Positions 9,836 to 18,241 of a stretch of 64,000 nucleotides of DNA are shown piece after piece. Location of the stretch: positions 1,929,612 to 1,993,611 of the forward strand of contig NZ_CP043538.1 in the NCBI RefSeq assembly GCF_000364445.2, read 5' to 3'. Under the pieces are notes generated by a model. That model searched no databases and was not told the DNA's origin. It saw nothing but the letters and a program-made list of their open reading frames with translations. This stretch comes from Methylobacterium mesophilicum SR1.6/6. GTDB lineage: Bacteria; Pseudomonadota; Alphaproteobacteria; Rhizobiales; Beijerinckiaceae. Numbering within the stretch: position 1 is the stretch's first letter; each line of letters opens with the position of its first letter. The translations under genes were made by a program, and so were the position numbers.

Positions 9836-10990
9836 ATGTTCGCCTTCCTCTCGGATTACGAGACACTCCGCCTGACGTGGTGGCTGCTCCTCGGCGTGCT
9901 GTTGATCGGGTTCGCCGTCACTGACGGCTTCGACCTCGGCGTGGGCGCGCTCCTCCCCTTCGTCGCCCGTACCGATGTCGAACGGCGGGTGGCGATCCAC
10001 ACCGTCTCCGCGACGTGGGAAGGCAACCAGGTCTGGCTGGTGCTGGCCGGCGGCGCGATCTTCGCCGCGTGGCCGGCGCTCTACGCGCTGAGCTTCTCCG
10101 GCTTCTACCTCGCCATGTTCCTGGCGCTGGTCGCGCTGATCCTGCGCCCCGTGGCCTTCAAGTACCGCTCGAAGAACGAGAGCGCGGCTTGGCGCTCGGC
10201 GTGGGACTGGGCCCTCTTCGTCGGTGGGGCGGTGCCGGCCCTGATCTTCGGCGTCGCCGTCGGCAACGTGCTCCAGGGGGTCCCCTTCCACTTCACGGAC
10301 GACCTGCGTCCGATCTATGGCGGCACCCTCTTCGGCCTGCTCAACCCCCTCGCCCTCCTCTGCGGTCTCCTCTCGGTCGCGATGCTGGTCGCTCACGGGG
10401 CCGCATGGCTCACCCGCAAGGCGGAAGGTCCGGTCGCGGTGCGCGCGCGCGCGGCCGGGTCGAGGGCGGCGCTCGCCACCGCGGCGCTCTTCGCGCTCGG
10501 TGGTGTGTTGATCTGGGCGGGCGCCTTCGGCGGCTACCGCGTCGTGACCCCTCTTCCCGGCGACGGCGCCTCCAATCCGCTGACCAAGGAGGTCGTCGCG
10601 GAGGCCGGCGCGTGGCTCGCGAACTTCCGAGCACAGCCGGTGCTGGCCCTCGTGCCGCTCATCGGCGTCATGGCCCCGCTTCTGGCAGCGGCGGGCTTCC
10701 GCGCCGGCCGGGCGGGCCTGACGCTGCTGGCCTCGACGCTCGGCATCGCCTGCATCATCGCGACCGTCGGCCTCGCGATGTTCCCCGTCATCCTGCCGTC
10801 GAGCACGCATCCGGGCCACGCACTGACCGTGTTCGATGCCTCCTCCAGCCGAGCGACGCTGCGCAACATGCTCATCGCGACGGTGGTCTTCCTGCCGCTG
10901 ATCCTCGCCTACACGGCCTGGGTCTACCGGGTGCTCCGGGGCAAGGTCTCGGAGCGCGACATCACCGCTCCCGGCTCGCCGGCCTATTGA
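9836..10990 (+). CDS. cydB: Cytochrome bd ubiquinol oxidase subunit II
   Basis: This 384-aa multi-span membrane protein is the CydB structural partner of CydA. It carries the family motifs GFAVTDGFDLGVGALLPF near residue 30 and TWEGNQVWLVLAGGAIFAAW near residue 60. The length is usual for the family. It follows cydA by 61 bp, with GGAATC as a weak ribosome site, and precedes cydX. Confidence 0.97.
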   Translation: MFAFLSDYETLRLTWWLLLGVLLIGFAVTDGFDLGVGALLPFVARTDVERRVAIHTVSATWEGNQVWLVLAGGAIFAAWPALYALSFSGFYLAMFLALVALILRPVAFKYRSKNESAAWRSAWDWALFVGGAVPALIFGVAVGNVLQGVPFHFTDDLRPIYGGTLFGLLNPLALLCGLLSVAMLVAHGAAWLTRKAEGPVAVRARAAGSRAALATAALFALGGVLIWAGAFGGYRVVTPLPGDGASNPLTKEVVAEAGAWLANFRAQPVLALVPLIGVMAPLLAAAGFRAGRAGLTLLASTLGIACIIATVGLAMFPVILPSSTHPGHALTVFDASSSRATLRNMLIATVVFLPLILAYTAWVYRVLRGKVSERDITAPGSPAY

Positions 10991-11041
10991 GGCGTATCCC
11001 CGCCCCGACAAGTCCCCTTACGAACCGAGAAGGAAGCGACG

Positions 11042-11173
11042 ATGTGGTATTTCGCCTGGGTTCTCGGCCTCGGACTGGCCGCGGCCGCCGGCATCCTGAA
11101 TGCCCTCTGGTACGAGTTGCGCACGGTTCGGGATGCACCGCAGGACATCGCGGCGCAGCTCCCAACACCCTGA
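11042..11173 (+). CDS. cydX: CydX small subunit of cytochrome bd
   Basis: This 43-aa product begins MWYFAWVLGLGLAAAAGILN followed by ALWYE, which matches the single-helix CydX/YbgT subunit that stabilises the heme centres of cytochrome bd. AGAAGGA lies just before the ATG. It sits 51 bp after cydB, as expected for a cydABX operon. Confidence 0.93.
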   Translation: MWYFAWVLGLGLAAAAGILNALWYELRTVRDAPQDIAAQLPTP

Positions 11174-11829
11174 GGCCGGAGGGGATTCCTACGGTGTGGC
11201 ATCTCGCTGGGGTCGCCGTCGGCTTTGTCGACCCGGAAGACTGATGCCGTGGCGGCGGGGGGCGTGGAGCCGACCTTGGGATTGCAGGAGCGCGTCCAGG
11301 GGCACGTTCTGGGGCGCTGTGTCGGGCGCTGACGTCGTACTCTACGCCCAAGCCTTCGCCGGAAACTTCGGGCGAGACGGCGAGGTACCTCGCCACTCTG
11401 CGTGCGGCTCGAAGCAACGACATGATCGACGCCGTGCCGCCCGGCATCGCTCCGGACGCCGCGGCAGTCCGCCCGGCGCTGCTCGACCGCCGCTGCCGTG
11501 AGGCCGGCGCGGATCCCGGCTCCCGCGCGGAGCACATCGCGCGGGTCGCGGCTGGGTTGAGGAGCCTGACCGGCGGGCTCCGCAGGAAGCTGGAGGCTCT
11601 CGATCCGTCCGTACCGCTGAGCGGTGCCGTCGCGAGGCGGCCGAGATGGCGCTCGCGCTGGCCGACCCGGGGCGAGCATCGGTTCCGGGGCGGCTTCAGC
11701 GGTCTTCGCTTCCGCCTGCGCTTCGGGCCCCGCGGCCAGGTGAGGTTCCGGGGCAGCCAGGGCGGGGACCCGGGCGGCGCTGGGAGGCACTCGGTCCCGT
11801 TCGCGCCGGGCGCGGCGTGAACGATCCCC
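11174..11829. other. Gap after cydX with one weak reading frame
   Basis: This 656-bp gap contains a possible frame at 11422-11820 on the plus strand (132 aa). Its first half (about residues 1-65) has an ordinary composition, but its second half is Arg/Gly-rich like an out-of-frame reading. I recognise no family and see no good ribosome site. It could be a remnant. No FNR box is seen until 11830. Confidence 0.3.
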
Positions 11830-11843
11830 TTGAGCTGGATCAA
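11830..11843. promoter_or_regulatory. FNR/FixK-type box before the USP-cytochrome operon
   Basis: TTGAGCTGGATCAA is a strong match to the Fnr/FixK palindrome. It is centred about 71 bp before the ATG at 11908. Confidence 0.78.
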
Positions 11844-11907
11844 GGTGGATGCCGCGAGCGGGGATCAGGGTCGCCGTAGCGCCGGAACCACGGCGACGGA
11901 GGCGGAC

Positions 11908-12723
11908 ATGCGGATCTCCAACATCCTGGTCTCGGTCGACCTTGGGGCGGCGGCCACGGACCGTGTCCGGCTGGCCGCCGATATCGCCGGGCGCTTCGAG
12001 GCTACCCTGACCGGCGTCGCCGCGCGGCAGCTCGTCACTATGATCCCGGTCGAGAGCCCCGATGCGTCGGAGCGCATCTTCGAGATCGAGGAAACGCGGG
12101 CGAAGGAGGAGCTGGCCGAGGCGCGCGCGCTGTTCGTGCGCGAGGCCGGCGAACGGGCCGGGACCGCGTGGCGGGGGGCGCTGGCGGAGCCTCTGGCCTA
12201 TCTGGTGGAACAGGCCCGCGCCGCCGACCTCGTGGTCGTGGGCCGCCAGGGACCGGCCGACGGCGATCCCGGACTGATGGGTGTCGCCGCGGGAGCTCTG
12301 CTGATGGAGGTGGGGCGTCCCGTTCTCGTCGCACCACCCGGCGTCGAGCGCCTCGCGGCAAAGCGAATGGTCGTGGCCTGGAAGGACACCCGCGAGGCAC
12401 GCCGTGCCGTCCACGACGCCCTGCCGTTCCTGGTGCGGGCCGACCAAGTCCACGTCGCGGTGGCGGGTCCGGACGCGCGTCGAGAGGGTGTGGCCGATGT
12501 CGCCGCCTACCTGTCGGGCCACGGCGTCAGCGTCGCCACCCACCTGCTGCACCAGCCCGAGATCGGCGCCGCGGACGAGATCCTCCGGTTCGCACGGCGG
12601 GAGGACGCTGACCTCATCGTGATGGGCGCCTACGGCCACTCCAGGCTGCGCGAGTGGGTCTTCGGGGGCGCGACCCGGGACATGCTGCAGGGCACCTCCC
12701 TCAGCTGCCTGATGAGCCACTGA
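11908..12723 (+). CDS. Universal stress protein, tandem UspA domains
   Basis: This 271-aa protein has two UspA-like domains: residues 1 to about 145 (starting MRISNILVSVDLG) and about 150-271. The second ends with the nucleotide-binding loop pattern MGAYGHSRLREWVFGGATRD (G-x2-G-x9-G). Tandem USPs bind ATP or related ligands and support survival under energy or oxygen limitation. GGAGG precedes the ATG. The upstream FNR-type box fixes the start. Its stop overlaps the ATG of a cytochrome c gene (TGATG), implying translational coupling. It resembles the USPs at 14279 and 20828. Confidence 0.92.
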   Translation: MRISNILVSVDLGAAATDRVRLAADIAGRFEATLTGVAARQLVTMIPVESPDASERIFEIEETRAKEELAEARALFVREAGERAGTAWRGALAEPLAYLVEQARAADLVVVGRQGPADGDPGLMGVAAGALLMEVGRPVLVAPPGVERLAAKRMVVAWKDTREARRAVHDALPFLVRADQVHVAVAGPDARREGVADVAAYLSGHGVSVATHLLHQPEIGAADEILRFARREDADLIVMGAYGHSRLREWVFGGATRDMLQGTSLSCLMSH

Positions 12724-13064
12724 TGAGACCGGTCACCCGCCTCGCCGCCAACCTCGCCGTCATCCTCGCGGTCATGTCGGGCCTGCCCGCCGCACCCGCG
12801 ACGGCCTGGAACCGGCAGGTGCGCCAGGGCGAGACCCTCGCCCGGACCAACTGCGCCCGGTGCCACGCGGTCGGGCGCATCGGGGAAAGCCCGCTGCGTG
12901 CCGCGCCACCCTTTCGCGAACTGCATACGCGCTACCCCGTCGAGGATCTCGGCGAGGCGCTGACCGAGGGCATCCGCACCGGCCATCCGAGCATGCCCGA
13001 GTTCCGGTTCGACCCGGACCAAGCGGAAAACCTGATCGCCTACCTGAAGTCGCTCGAGCGCTGA
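12723..13064 (+). CDS. Small secreted c-type cytochrome
   Basis: This 113-aa protein has a signal peptide (about residues 1-28, ending PATA) and one heme c site CARCH near residue 45, with a plausible distal ligand Met in HPSMPEF near residue 90. It is a class I monoheme periplasmic electron carrier. The ATG overlaps the preceding USP stop. A similar cytochrome is encoded at 19599 in another FNR-box operon. The electron partner is unknown. Confidence 0.88.
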   Translation: MRPVTRLAANLAVILAVMSGLPAAPATAWNRQVRQGETLARTNCARCHAVGRIGESPLRAAPPFRELHTRYPVEDLGEALTEGIRTGHPSMPEFRFDPDQAENLIAYLKSLER

Positions 13065-13076
13065 GGGAGAGCCTCG

Positions 13077-13937
13077 ATGTACCTGCGCTGCCTCCTCGTC
13101 CCCACGGCCCCAGGCATCGATGCCACCCACCGGCTGGACGCAGCCCTGCGCCTCGGGCGGCGGCTGCAGGCGCACATCGGGGTCGCCTTCATAGCGCCGG
13201 GCCCGGAGCACGTGCTCGCCGGCATGGCGAGCCTCGTGCCCATGGACTGCGCGACCATCGAGGCCATCGCGCGGGGTGCGCGCGAGGCGGCGACCGAGGG
13301 CAAGGCGGTCCTGGAAGCGTGGTGCAGACGCGAGGGCGTGCCATTGGTCACCAAGGCCGAACGGCTGGACGCCACCTTCGTGACCTGGACCGAACACGCG
13401 GGCGAGGTCGAGCCACTGCTGACGCTGGCCGGGCGGGTGAACGACCTCGTCATCGTCGACCGGCCCGATCCGGCGCGATCCTTCACCGGGCGGGCACTCG
13501 ACACGGCCCTGTTCTCGGTCGGCCGTCCAACGCTGATGGTCGGCGACACCATTCCGTACGATCTGCTGGACCACGTCGTCGTCGCCTGGAACGGCAGCCT
13601 GGAGGCGACGCGGCTGATCAGCCAGTCCATCACGCTGCTGCACGAGGCCGCCAGGGTCACGGTCGTGCATGCCCGGACCGAACGCTTCGAGGAGGCGCGG
13701 GCGGCGGACCTGTGCGCCTACCTGCGCTGGCACGGCATCGTGGCCGAGGCCGTCAATCTGCCGGTGGAGGATGAGACACCGGTCGGCGCGGCCATCCTTG
13801 CCGAGGCGGAGCGGCGGAACGCGTCCATGCTGGCGTTGGGCGCCTACACCCACAGCCGCGTGCGCGAGTTCCTGCTCGGCGGCGTCACCCGTCACGTGAT
13901 CGAGAACGCCCGCATTCCCGTGCTCATGGCTCACTGA
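13077..13937 (+). CDS. Universal stress protein, divergent tandem domains
   Basis: This 286-aa two-domain USP has a VVVAWNGS start to its second domain near residue 165 and a nucleotide loop ALGAYTHSRVREFLLGGVTR. It is more divergent than the other three USPs in this island and ends VLMAH rather than CCLMSH. The WNGS and GG-x-T patterns are typical of the UspA clade that includes E. coli UspE-like tandem proteins. It follows the cytochrome gene by 12 bp with GAGGGAG before the ATG, so it belongs to the same operon. Confidence 0.9.
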   Translation: MYLRCLLVPTAPGIDATHRLDAALRLGRRLQAHIGVAFIAPGPEHVLAGMASLVPMDCATIEAIARGAREAATEGKAVLEAWCRREGVPLVTKAERLDATFVTWTEHAGEVEPLLTLAGRVNDLVIVDRPDPARSFTGRALDTALFSVGRPTLMVGDTIPYDLLDHVVVAWNGSLEATRLISQSITLLHEAARVTVVHARTERFEEARAADLCAYLRWHGIVAEAVNLPVEDETPVGAAILAEAERRNASMLALGAYTHSRVREFLLGGVTRHVIENARIPVLMAH

Positions 13938-14003
13938 TGCAACGAGCCTGCAGGGTGGCCTTGAAATGGGTTGCCCCATCCCAGGACACCGGCGGCCCCG
14001 TCC

Positions 14004-14279
14004 TCAACGTCGTGAATTGTGGCAGTGCATGCGTGGCGGCGCCGTGCCGCAATCCAGGCTGCAAGTCTGGTGGGGCTTGCAGAACCACTGCAGGGTCCCG
14101 CTTCTCAGGCAGGCGCCCGCGCAATGGCGGTGGGGCGCATTTGCCGGCTCGACGAACATCCCTTTCGCATCTGGCGAGCCGGCCGTCGGCTGCGCCTGGG
14201 CGGGCGACGCGCTCGCCAGGATCACGTCAAGAAACAGGAGGGCTGCGCGTGCCTCGCTGGTCCGCAGAAGGCCGGGCAT
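14004..14279 (-). CDS. Small cysteine-rich secreted protein
   Basis: This 91-aa protein has a likely signal peptide (about residues 1-29, ending ASPAQA) and a mature part with seven cysteines spaced as CAGAC, then CKPHQTCSLDC and a final C. The cysteines could form disulfides or bind metal. Its ATG overlaps the stop of the upstream USP gene (TGATG), so it is translationally coupled. I do not recognise a named family. The frame could start further upstream at 14348, but the coupled ATG gives the best signal peptide. Confidence 0.55.
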   Translation of the reverse strand: MPGLLRTSEARAALLFLDVILASASPAQAQPTAGSPDAKGMFVEPANAPHRHCAGACLRSGTLQWFCKPHQTCSLDCGTAPPRMHCHNSRR

Positions 14280-15088
14280 CAGTGGCTCATGAGGCAGCAG
14301 ACGGGGGCGTAGGACAGTAGGTCGCGAGTGACGCCGCCGAACGCCCACTCGCGGAGGCGGCCGTGGCCGTAGGCGCCCGTGACGATCAGGTCGGCCCCGT
14401 GCTCGGCGGCCGCTTCGACCAGCGCTTGCGCAGCGGACACGCCCTCCGCATCGCGGCGCACGCGGATGGCGGAGACGTCATGGGCTTGGAGGAGACGGAG
14501 GGTGTCCTGTCCCTCGGAGCCGGCCCCGTCGTCGACGGAGACGACGAGCACCTCGGACGCCCGCTTCAGGAACGGCAGGGCGTCCCGGATCGCACGGCGC
14601 GCCTCGCGTGTGTTCTTCCATCCGACCACGACGCGCTTTGCGTCGAGATGGTCGACGCCCGGCGGCACCACCAGCACCGGCCGCCCGAGCTGCATGGTCG
14701 CGTCGGCCGGGTCGACCGCGATCAGTGCGGGCCCAGGGTCCGTCTCACGTCCGACAATCACGAGGTCGGCGGCCGCGGCCTGCGCGACCAGGAATGCCAG
14801 CGGGAAGTCGAGGTTGGAGCGCCACTCGACGCGGCTGCGCCCGCCGACGGCCTCCTCGAAGGCCTCGTGGGCCACCCGGAGGTCGTTCAGAACCGCCTCT
14901 TGAATCGAGGAAAGGCCGAACGCCCCTCCTGGCGTCGGACCGGCCGGAGTCCAGCTATAATCCGGCATCTCCGCCGCGACGCCGGTCAGGCCGGCGCGAA
15001 AGTCGTCGGCGAGGTGTCCCGCCAGCCGCACGCGGCTTCGCGCGCCCTCCGTCAGGTCGACGGCGACCATGATGCTCGCGTAGGTCAT
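14279..15088 (-). CDS. Universal stress protein, tandem UspA domains
   Basis: This 269-aa protein begins MTYASIMVAVDLTEGARSRV. Its second domain starts VVVGWKNTREARRA near residue 150 and ends with the nucleotide loop VTGAYGHGRLREWAFGGVTR and CCLMSH. GGAG lies 7 nt before the ATG at 15088, which I preferred over the upstream in-frame ATG at 15136. It lies 72 bp downstream of a BON gene on the same strand and shares that gene's FNR-type box. It is followed by the coupled Cys-rich gene. Confidence 0.92.
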   Translation of the reverse strand: MTYASIMVAVDLTEGARSRVRLAGHLADDFRAGLTGVAAEMPDYSWTPAGPTPGGAFGLSSIQEAVLNDLRVAHEAFEEAVGGRSRVEWRSNLDFPLAFLVAQAAAADLVIVGRETDPGPALIAVDPADATMQLGRPVLVVPPGVDHLDAKRVVVGWKNTREARRAIRDALPFLKRASEVLVVSVDDGAGSEGQDTLRLLQAHDVSAIRVRRDAEGVSAAQALVEAAAEHGADLIVTGAYGHGRLREWAFGGVTRDLLSYAPVCCLMSH

Positions 15089-15160
15089 GGGACGGCTCCG
15101 GGTCGAAGGGCGATGGAACGGCCGCGGGCAGGCCATGCGGCCTCGCCCCTCTTGATGGTC

Positions 15161-15808
15161 TCAGCCGAGCGTGAGGTGATCCTCGACGGCGCACACGCCT
15201 GGGGCCGACCACGCGGCGGACTCGGCGAGGCGGCGCTCGTGCCAGGCGTTGACCTTGCCCTCTAGGACGACCCGCGCATCCTTGACCGTCACCTTGATGG
15301 CGTCGGCCTCAAGCTCGGCGTTGCGCTTGAGCGCCGCCAGGATCTTCGCGCGAACGTCGGGCGCGCTCGCTTTCGGCGCCACTTCGATGGTGTTGATGAT
15401 GCCGGCGACGCCCGCGAGGCGCTTGATCGACCGGTAGGCCTCCTCCTTCTGGTACTGCCAGTCGACTCGACCGGTGAGCGTCACCCAGCCGTTCTGCACC
15501 TTCACCTGTACGGCAGCCTTGGGCACTGTCGCGGACCAGTCGAGCATCTGCACCGCGCGTTGCGCCAAGTCCTCGTCGCGCGGCGGCGTTTCCCCGCCGA
15601 AGCGCACCTTGATCTCCTCGACGACGCCGCGGACGCCGCGCACCTTCTGGGCCGCCTTCTCGGCGGCGACGCGTTCCGTGAAGCTGGCGACGTGGCCCGT
15701 GAGCGTGACGATGCCCTTGTTCACGGCCACGCCGATGTGGGCGGCGTCGATGCTGGGGTCGAAGTCGAGCTCGTCGATGACGTTCTGGCGGATCAGCTTG
15801 TCACCCAT
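15161..15808 (-). CDS. BON-domain protein (three BON repeats)
   Basis: This 215-aa protein begins MGDKLIRQNVIDELDFDPS and carries three BON repeats, each with a DGxV(T/V)L-like strand (NKGIVTLTGHV, QNGWVTLTGRV, KDARVVLEGKV). It is a paralogue of the protein at 3062-3706. BON proteins are envelope-associated or cytoplasmic stress proteins; no signal peptide is seen. GAGGAGA precedes the ATG at 15808, and an FNR-type box is centred about 80 bp upstream, inside the end of the next gene. It heads a BON-USP-Cys-rich operon. Confidence 0.88.
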   Translation of the reverse strand: MGDKLIRQNVIDELDFDPSIDAAHIGVAVNKGIVTLTGHVASFTERVAAEKAAQKVRGVRGVVEEIKVRFGGETPPRDEDLAQRAVQMLDWSATVPKAAVQVKVQNGWVTLTGRVDWQYQKEEAYRSIKRLAGVAGIINTIEVAPKASAPDVRAKILAALKRNAELEADAIKVTVKDARVVLEGKVNAWHERRLAESAAWSAPGVCAVEDHLTLG

Positions 15809-15857
15809 CGTCGGATCTCCTCGATGATGTCCAGGCGACGCCCGGCCGGGGCCGACG

Positions 15858-16310
15858 CTAGGCCCGGCAGGCGACCGGACATTGATCCAGCGCAACCTCT
15901 GCCCCGGCGGCGATCCGGTGCAGCATCGGGCAGGCCCGGGGACAGCCCGGGACGGCGCACCCGGCGGTTACGGCGGAGACCATGTCCCGGGCGTCGAACA
16001 GCCGGGCGAACAGCGGCACGTCCGCGAAGGCTTTCGGAACCCGGGCGTTCCCCGCGATCAGGGCGAAGGGGATGCCCCGTCGGCGCAGCGCGCAGGCGAG
16101 CGGGAAGCACGGGCCCTCAATCAGGTCGACGCTGACGATGGCGAAATCCGGAGGCGTCCCGTCGAGGCTTCCGGTGGCGTCGCTGCTGGTGCCGTAAGGA
16201 CCACTTACCGCGCAGCCGGCATCCTTCAGGACATCCTCCAGCCACATCCCCGGCAGCGCCTGCGGCTCAGCGACCAGCACGACCGGCCGCACCTCCGTTC
16301 CGTTGTCCAT
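15858..16310 (-). CDS. Degenerate response-regulator receiver protein
   Basis: This 150-aa protein is a single receiver-like domain (about residues 8-125) with no output domain. Strand 1 reads VVLVAEPQALPG, and Asp62 in AIVSVDLIEG is the likely phospho-acceptor. The usual acidic pair is reduced to one Glu, and no clear KPF lysine is seen, so phosphorylation is uncertain. The C-terminus is Cys-rich (CAVPGCPRACP and a terminal CPVAC). I used the ATG at 16310, which lies about 67 bp from an FNR-type box. The 3' end of the gene contains the box of the downstream BON operon. Confidence 0.7.
   Translation of the reverse strand: MDNGTEVRPVVLVAEPQALPGMWLEDVLKDAGCAVSGPYGTSSDATGSLDGTPPDFAIVSVDLIEGPCFPLACALRRRGIPFALIAGNARVPKAFADVPLFARLFDARDMVSAVTAGCAVPGCPRACPMLHRIAAGAEVALDQCPVACRA
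15882..15895. promoter_or_regulatory. FNR/FixK-type box for the BON-USP operon
   Basis: TTGATCCAGCGCAA (reverse complement TTGCGCTGGATCAA) is centred about 80 bp before the BON start at 15808. It lies inside the last codons of the receiver-like gene. The same 14-mer recurs at 18242. Confidence 0.7.
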
Positions 16311-16370
16311 CGCCCGACACTCATCCCCGGTCGCGATGGTGCGAGGATGGACCGGGCGGACCGGTCCGCC

Positions 16371-16384
16371 TTGCGCTAGGTCAA
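16371..16384. promoter_or_regulatory. FNR/FixK-type box for the receiver-like gene
   Basis: TTGCGCTAGGTCAA (reverse complement TTGACCTAGCGCAA) is centred about 67 bp before the start at 16310. It overlaps the NRAMP stop codon region. It is a weaker match than the boxes at 11830 and 23251. Confidence 0.6.
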
Positions 16385-17710
16385 GGGCAGCGCAACCTTG
16401 GCGAACATGGCCGCAACGGCGAGCAGCATGCAGGTCGTGGCGATCCATCCGATCAGCCGGAGCGGCCCGCGCACCGCGAAGGCGCCCATGATGTCGGAGC
16501 GGGAAGCGGCCAGCATCATCACGGCCATGACCGGCACCGCGATGATTCCGTTGACCACCGCGCTCCAGTAGAGCGCCCGGATCGGGTCGACCGCGCCCAG
16601 GCTGATGACCGTGCCGATCAGCGTGGCGAGCGCCACCGTCGCGTAGAAGGCGCGTGCCTCAAGGATGCGCCGTCCGAAACCCACCGGCCAGCGCCGCGCC
16701 TCGCCCACCGCGTAAGCCGCGGAGCCCGCGAGCACCGGCACCGCCAGAAGCCCGGTGCCGATGATGCCGAGCGCGAAGACCGTCGCGGAGAACGGGCCGG
16801 CCAGGGGGCGAAGCGCCTCCGCGGCCTGAGCTGAGGTCTGGATGTCGGTGATGCCGCGCGGGTGAAGCACGGCGGCGGTGGTGACCATGATGGCGAGCGC
16901 CACGACGTTGGAGAAGGTCATGCCCACGACCGTGTCGACCCCGATGCGGCGGAGAGCGGCGCCTCCCTGCTCGGGCGCGTGCAAGAGGTCGCGCCGGCGC
17001 GGAAAGGCGTTCAGGTCCTGGGCCTCCGCGGCCGCCTGCCAGAAGAACAGGTATGGGCTGATGGTCGTGCCGAACAGCGCCACCAACGTGGTCAGCCCTG
17101 GGCCGCTGATGTCGACGTGTGGCTGCACCAGGGCGAGACCCAGGTCCCACCAGGACACCCGGGCGAGGATCACCACGCCGAGATAGGCGAACAGGCTGAG
17201 TGTCAGCCACTTCAGGACGGCGACGTAGCGTGCGTACCGCAGGACGAGCTGCATGTAGGCGCAGATGCCGGCGAAGAGCGCGACGTAGAGCCAGCGCGGT
17301 CCCGGCAGGAGCAGGTCGAGCGCGTCCGCCATGGCCCCGAGGTCGGCACCGAGGTTCAGGACGTTGGCGGTGAGCAGCAGGAGCACCACGGTCTGCAGCA
17401 GGCCGTTCGGGTAATGCTCGCGCAGCACGCCGGCGATGCCATGGCCGGTCGTGCGCCCGATCCGGGCGGAGACCATCTGCACCGCCGCCATCAGCGGCAG
17501 GGTGTAAAGCATGGTCCAGCACAGGCCGTAGCCGAGTTGCGCTCCGGCCTGACCGTAGGTGGCGATGCCGCTGGGATCGTCGTCGGAGGCGCCGGTGATC
17601 AGGCCCGGTCCGAGCACCCGCAGCAGGCACGACGTCGAGGGACCGACGGCCGGACCCGCCACCTCGGGGTCGTCGACGTCCTCGTCGATGGGGCGGACCG
17701 ACGCGCTCAT
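16376..17710 (-). CDS. NRAMP-family metal ion transporter, non-canonical
   Basis: This 444-aa protein has about 11 transmembrane helices and aligns with the NRAMP (Slc11) fold: GPGLITGASDDDPSGIATYG near residue 35 and GTTISPYLFFWQAAAEAQ near residue 230. The canonical metal-site DPGN of TM1 reads DPSG, and the MPH motif of TM6 is replaced by SPY. Substrate choice may therefore differ from classic Mn/Fe transporters; related atypical clades include Mg transporters. The ATG at 17710 overlaps the stop of the upstream small gene (ATGA). It is the third gene of an FNR-box operon. Confidence 0.85.
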   Translation of the reverse strand: MSASVRPIDEDVDDPEVAGPAVGPSTSCLLRVLGPGLITGASDDDPSGIATYGQAGAQLGYGLCWTMLYTLPLMAAVQMVSARIGRTTGHGIAGVLREHYPNGLLQTVVLLLLTANVLNLGADLGAMADALDLLLPGPRWLYVALFAGICAYMQLVLRYARYVAVLKWLTLSLFAYLGVVILARVSWWDLGLALVQPHVDISGPGLTTLVALFGTTISPYLFFWQAAAEAQDLNAFPRRRDLLHAPEQGGAALRRIGVDTVVGMTFSNVVALAIMVTTAAVLHPRGITDIQTSAQAAEALRPLAGPFSATVFALGIIGTGLLAVPVLAGSAAYAVGEARRWPVGFGRRILEARAFYATVALATLIGTVISLGAVDPIRALYWSAVVNGIIAVPVMAVMMLAASRSDIMGAFAVRGPLRLIGWIATTCMLLAVAAMFAKVALPLT

Positions 17711-17958
17711 GCCGCCGCGTTCGGGCCGGCTCCCTCGCCCTGGACGGAGCGCGCAACCCTCAGGGCCGCATCCAGGTCGTTGCGGTCCGTCCCGTAGCGC
17801 CGCCAGAGGCCATCCAACCATTCCGGCCGTCCAGCCTCGGCGTCCGGGATCTCGGAGAACGGCACGTGGTACATGCCATCGAGCGCCTCGATGCCGTAGC
17901 CGGTGACGGCCCATTGCCGTCCCTGCCAGTGCACGGGTTCGGTGAGTCCCTGGCTCAT
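17707..17958 (-). CDS. Small hypothetical protein coupled to NRAMP
   Basis: This 83-aa soluble protein begins MSQGLTEPVHWQGRQWAVTG and contains YHVPFSEIPD and LDGLWRRYGTDRNDLDAALR. GAGGAGGT lies ideally before the ATG. Its stop overlaps the NRAMP start, so translation is coupled. No family is recognised. It could be a cytosolic partner of the transporter. Confidence 0.7.
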   Translation of the reverse strand: MSQGLTEPVHWQGRQWAVTGYGIEALDGMYHVPFSEIPDAEAGRPEWLDGLWRRYGTDRNDLDAALRVARSVQGEGAGPNAAA

Positions 17959-17968
17959 CCCTACCTCC

Positions 17969-18184
17969 TCAGGCTGCCTGCTCGTCGAGTTCGGCGACCT
18001 CGCAGGTGTCGGCCCGCATGCGCCAGTCGACGATTCCCGCTGTCTGACAGAACAGCGCCTGGGCCGCGCAGGCGGCGGCAGCCGCCGAGTGCGCGGAGAC
18101 GACGGCCTGCCGCTGCAGGGCACGGTGTTCGTGGCCGCTATCGTCCGGTACGACTTTGCGGAAGGTGACGAGGTACTTGTGCAT
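17969..18184 (-). CDS. Small hypothetical protein, first gene of the NRAMP operon
   Basis: This 71-aa protein begins MHKYLVTFRKVVPDDSGHEH and ends with an acidic tail ELDEQAA; it has three cysteines, two of them in the Ala-rich middle. The MHKYLVTF-like start followed by an Ala-rich helix may indicate a small alpha/beta fold. GGAGG lies 7-8 nt before the ATG, and an FNR-type box is centred about 64 bp upstream. It ends 10 bp before the next small gene. Confidence 0.65.
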   Translation of the reverse strand: MHKYLVTFRKVVPDDSGHEHRALQRQAVVSAHSAAAAACAAQALFCQTAGIVDWRMRADTCEVAELDEQAA

Positions 18185-18241
18185 GGCGCGCCTCCGATCG
18201 CGATGGTGCGGAGACCCTGGGCGACGACCGGACCGGCGGCC

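Noticed and set aside
15089..15160. Additional FNR-type box before the USP at 15088
   Set aside because: Only a half-site TTGATGGTC is present; the USP most likely shares the promoter of the upstream BON gene.
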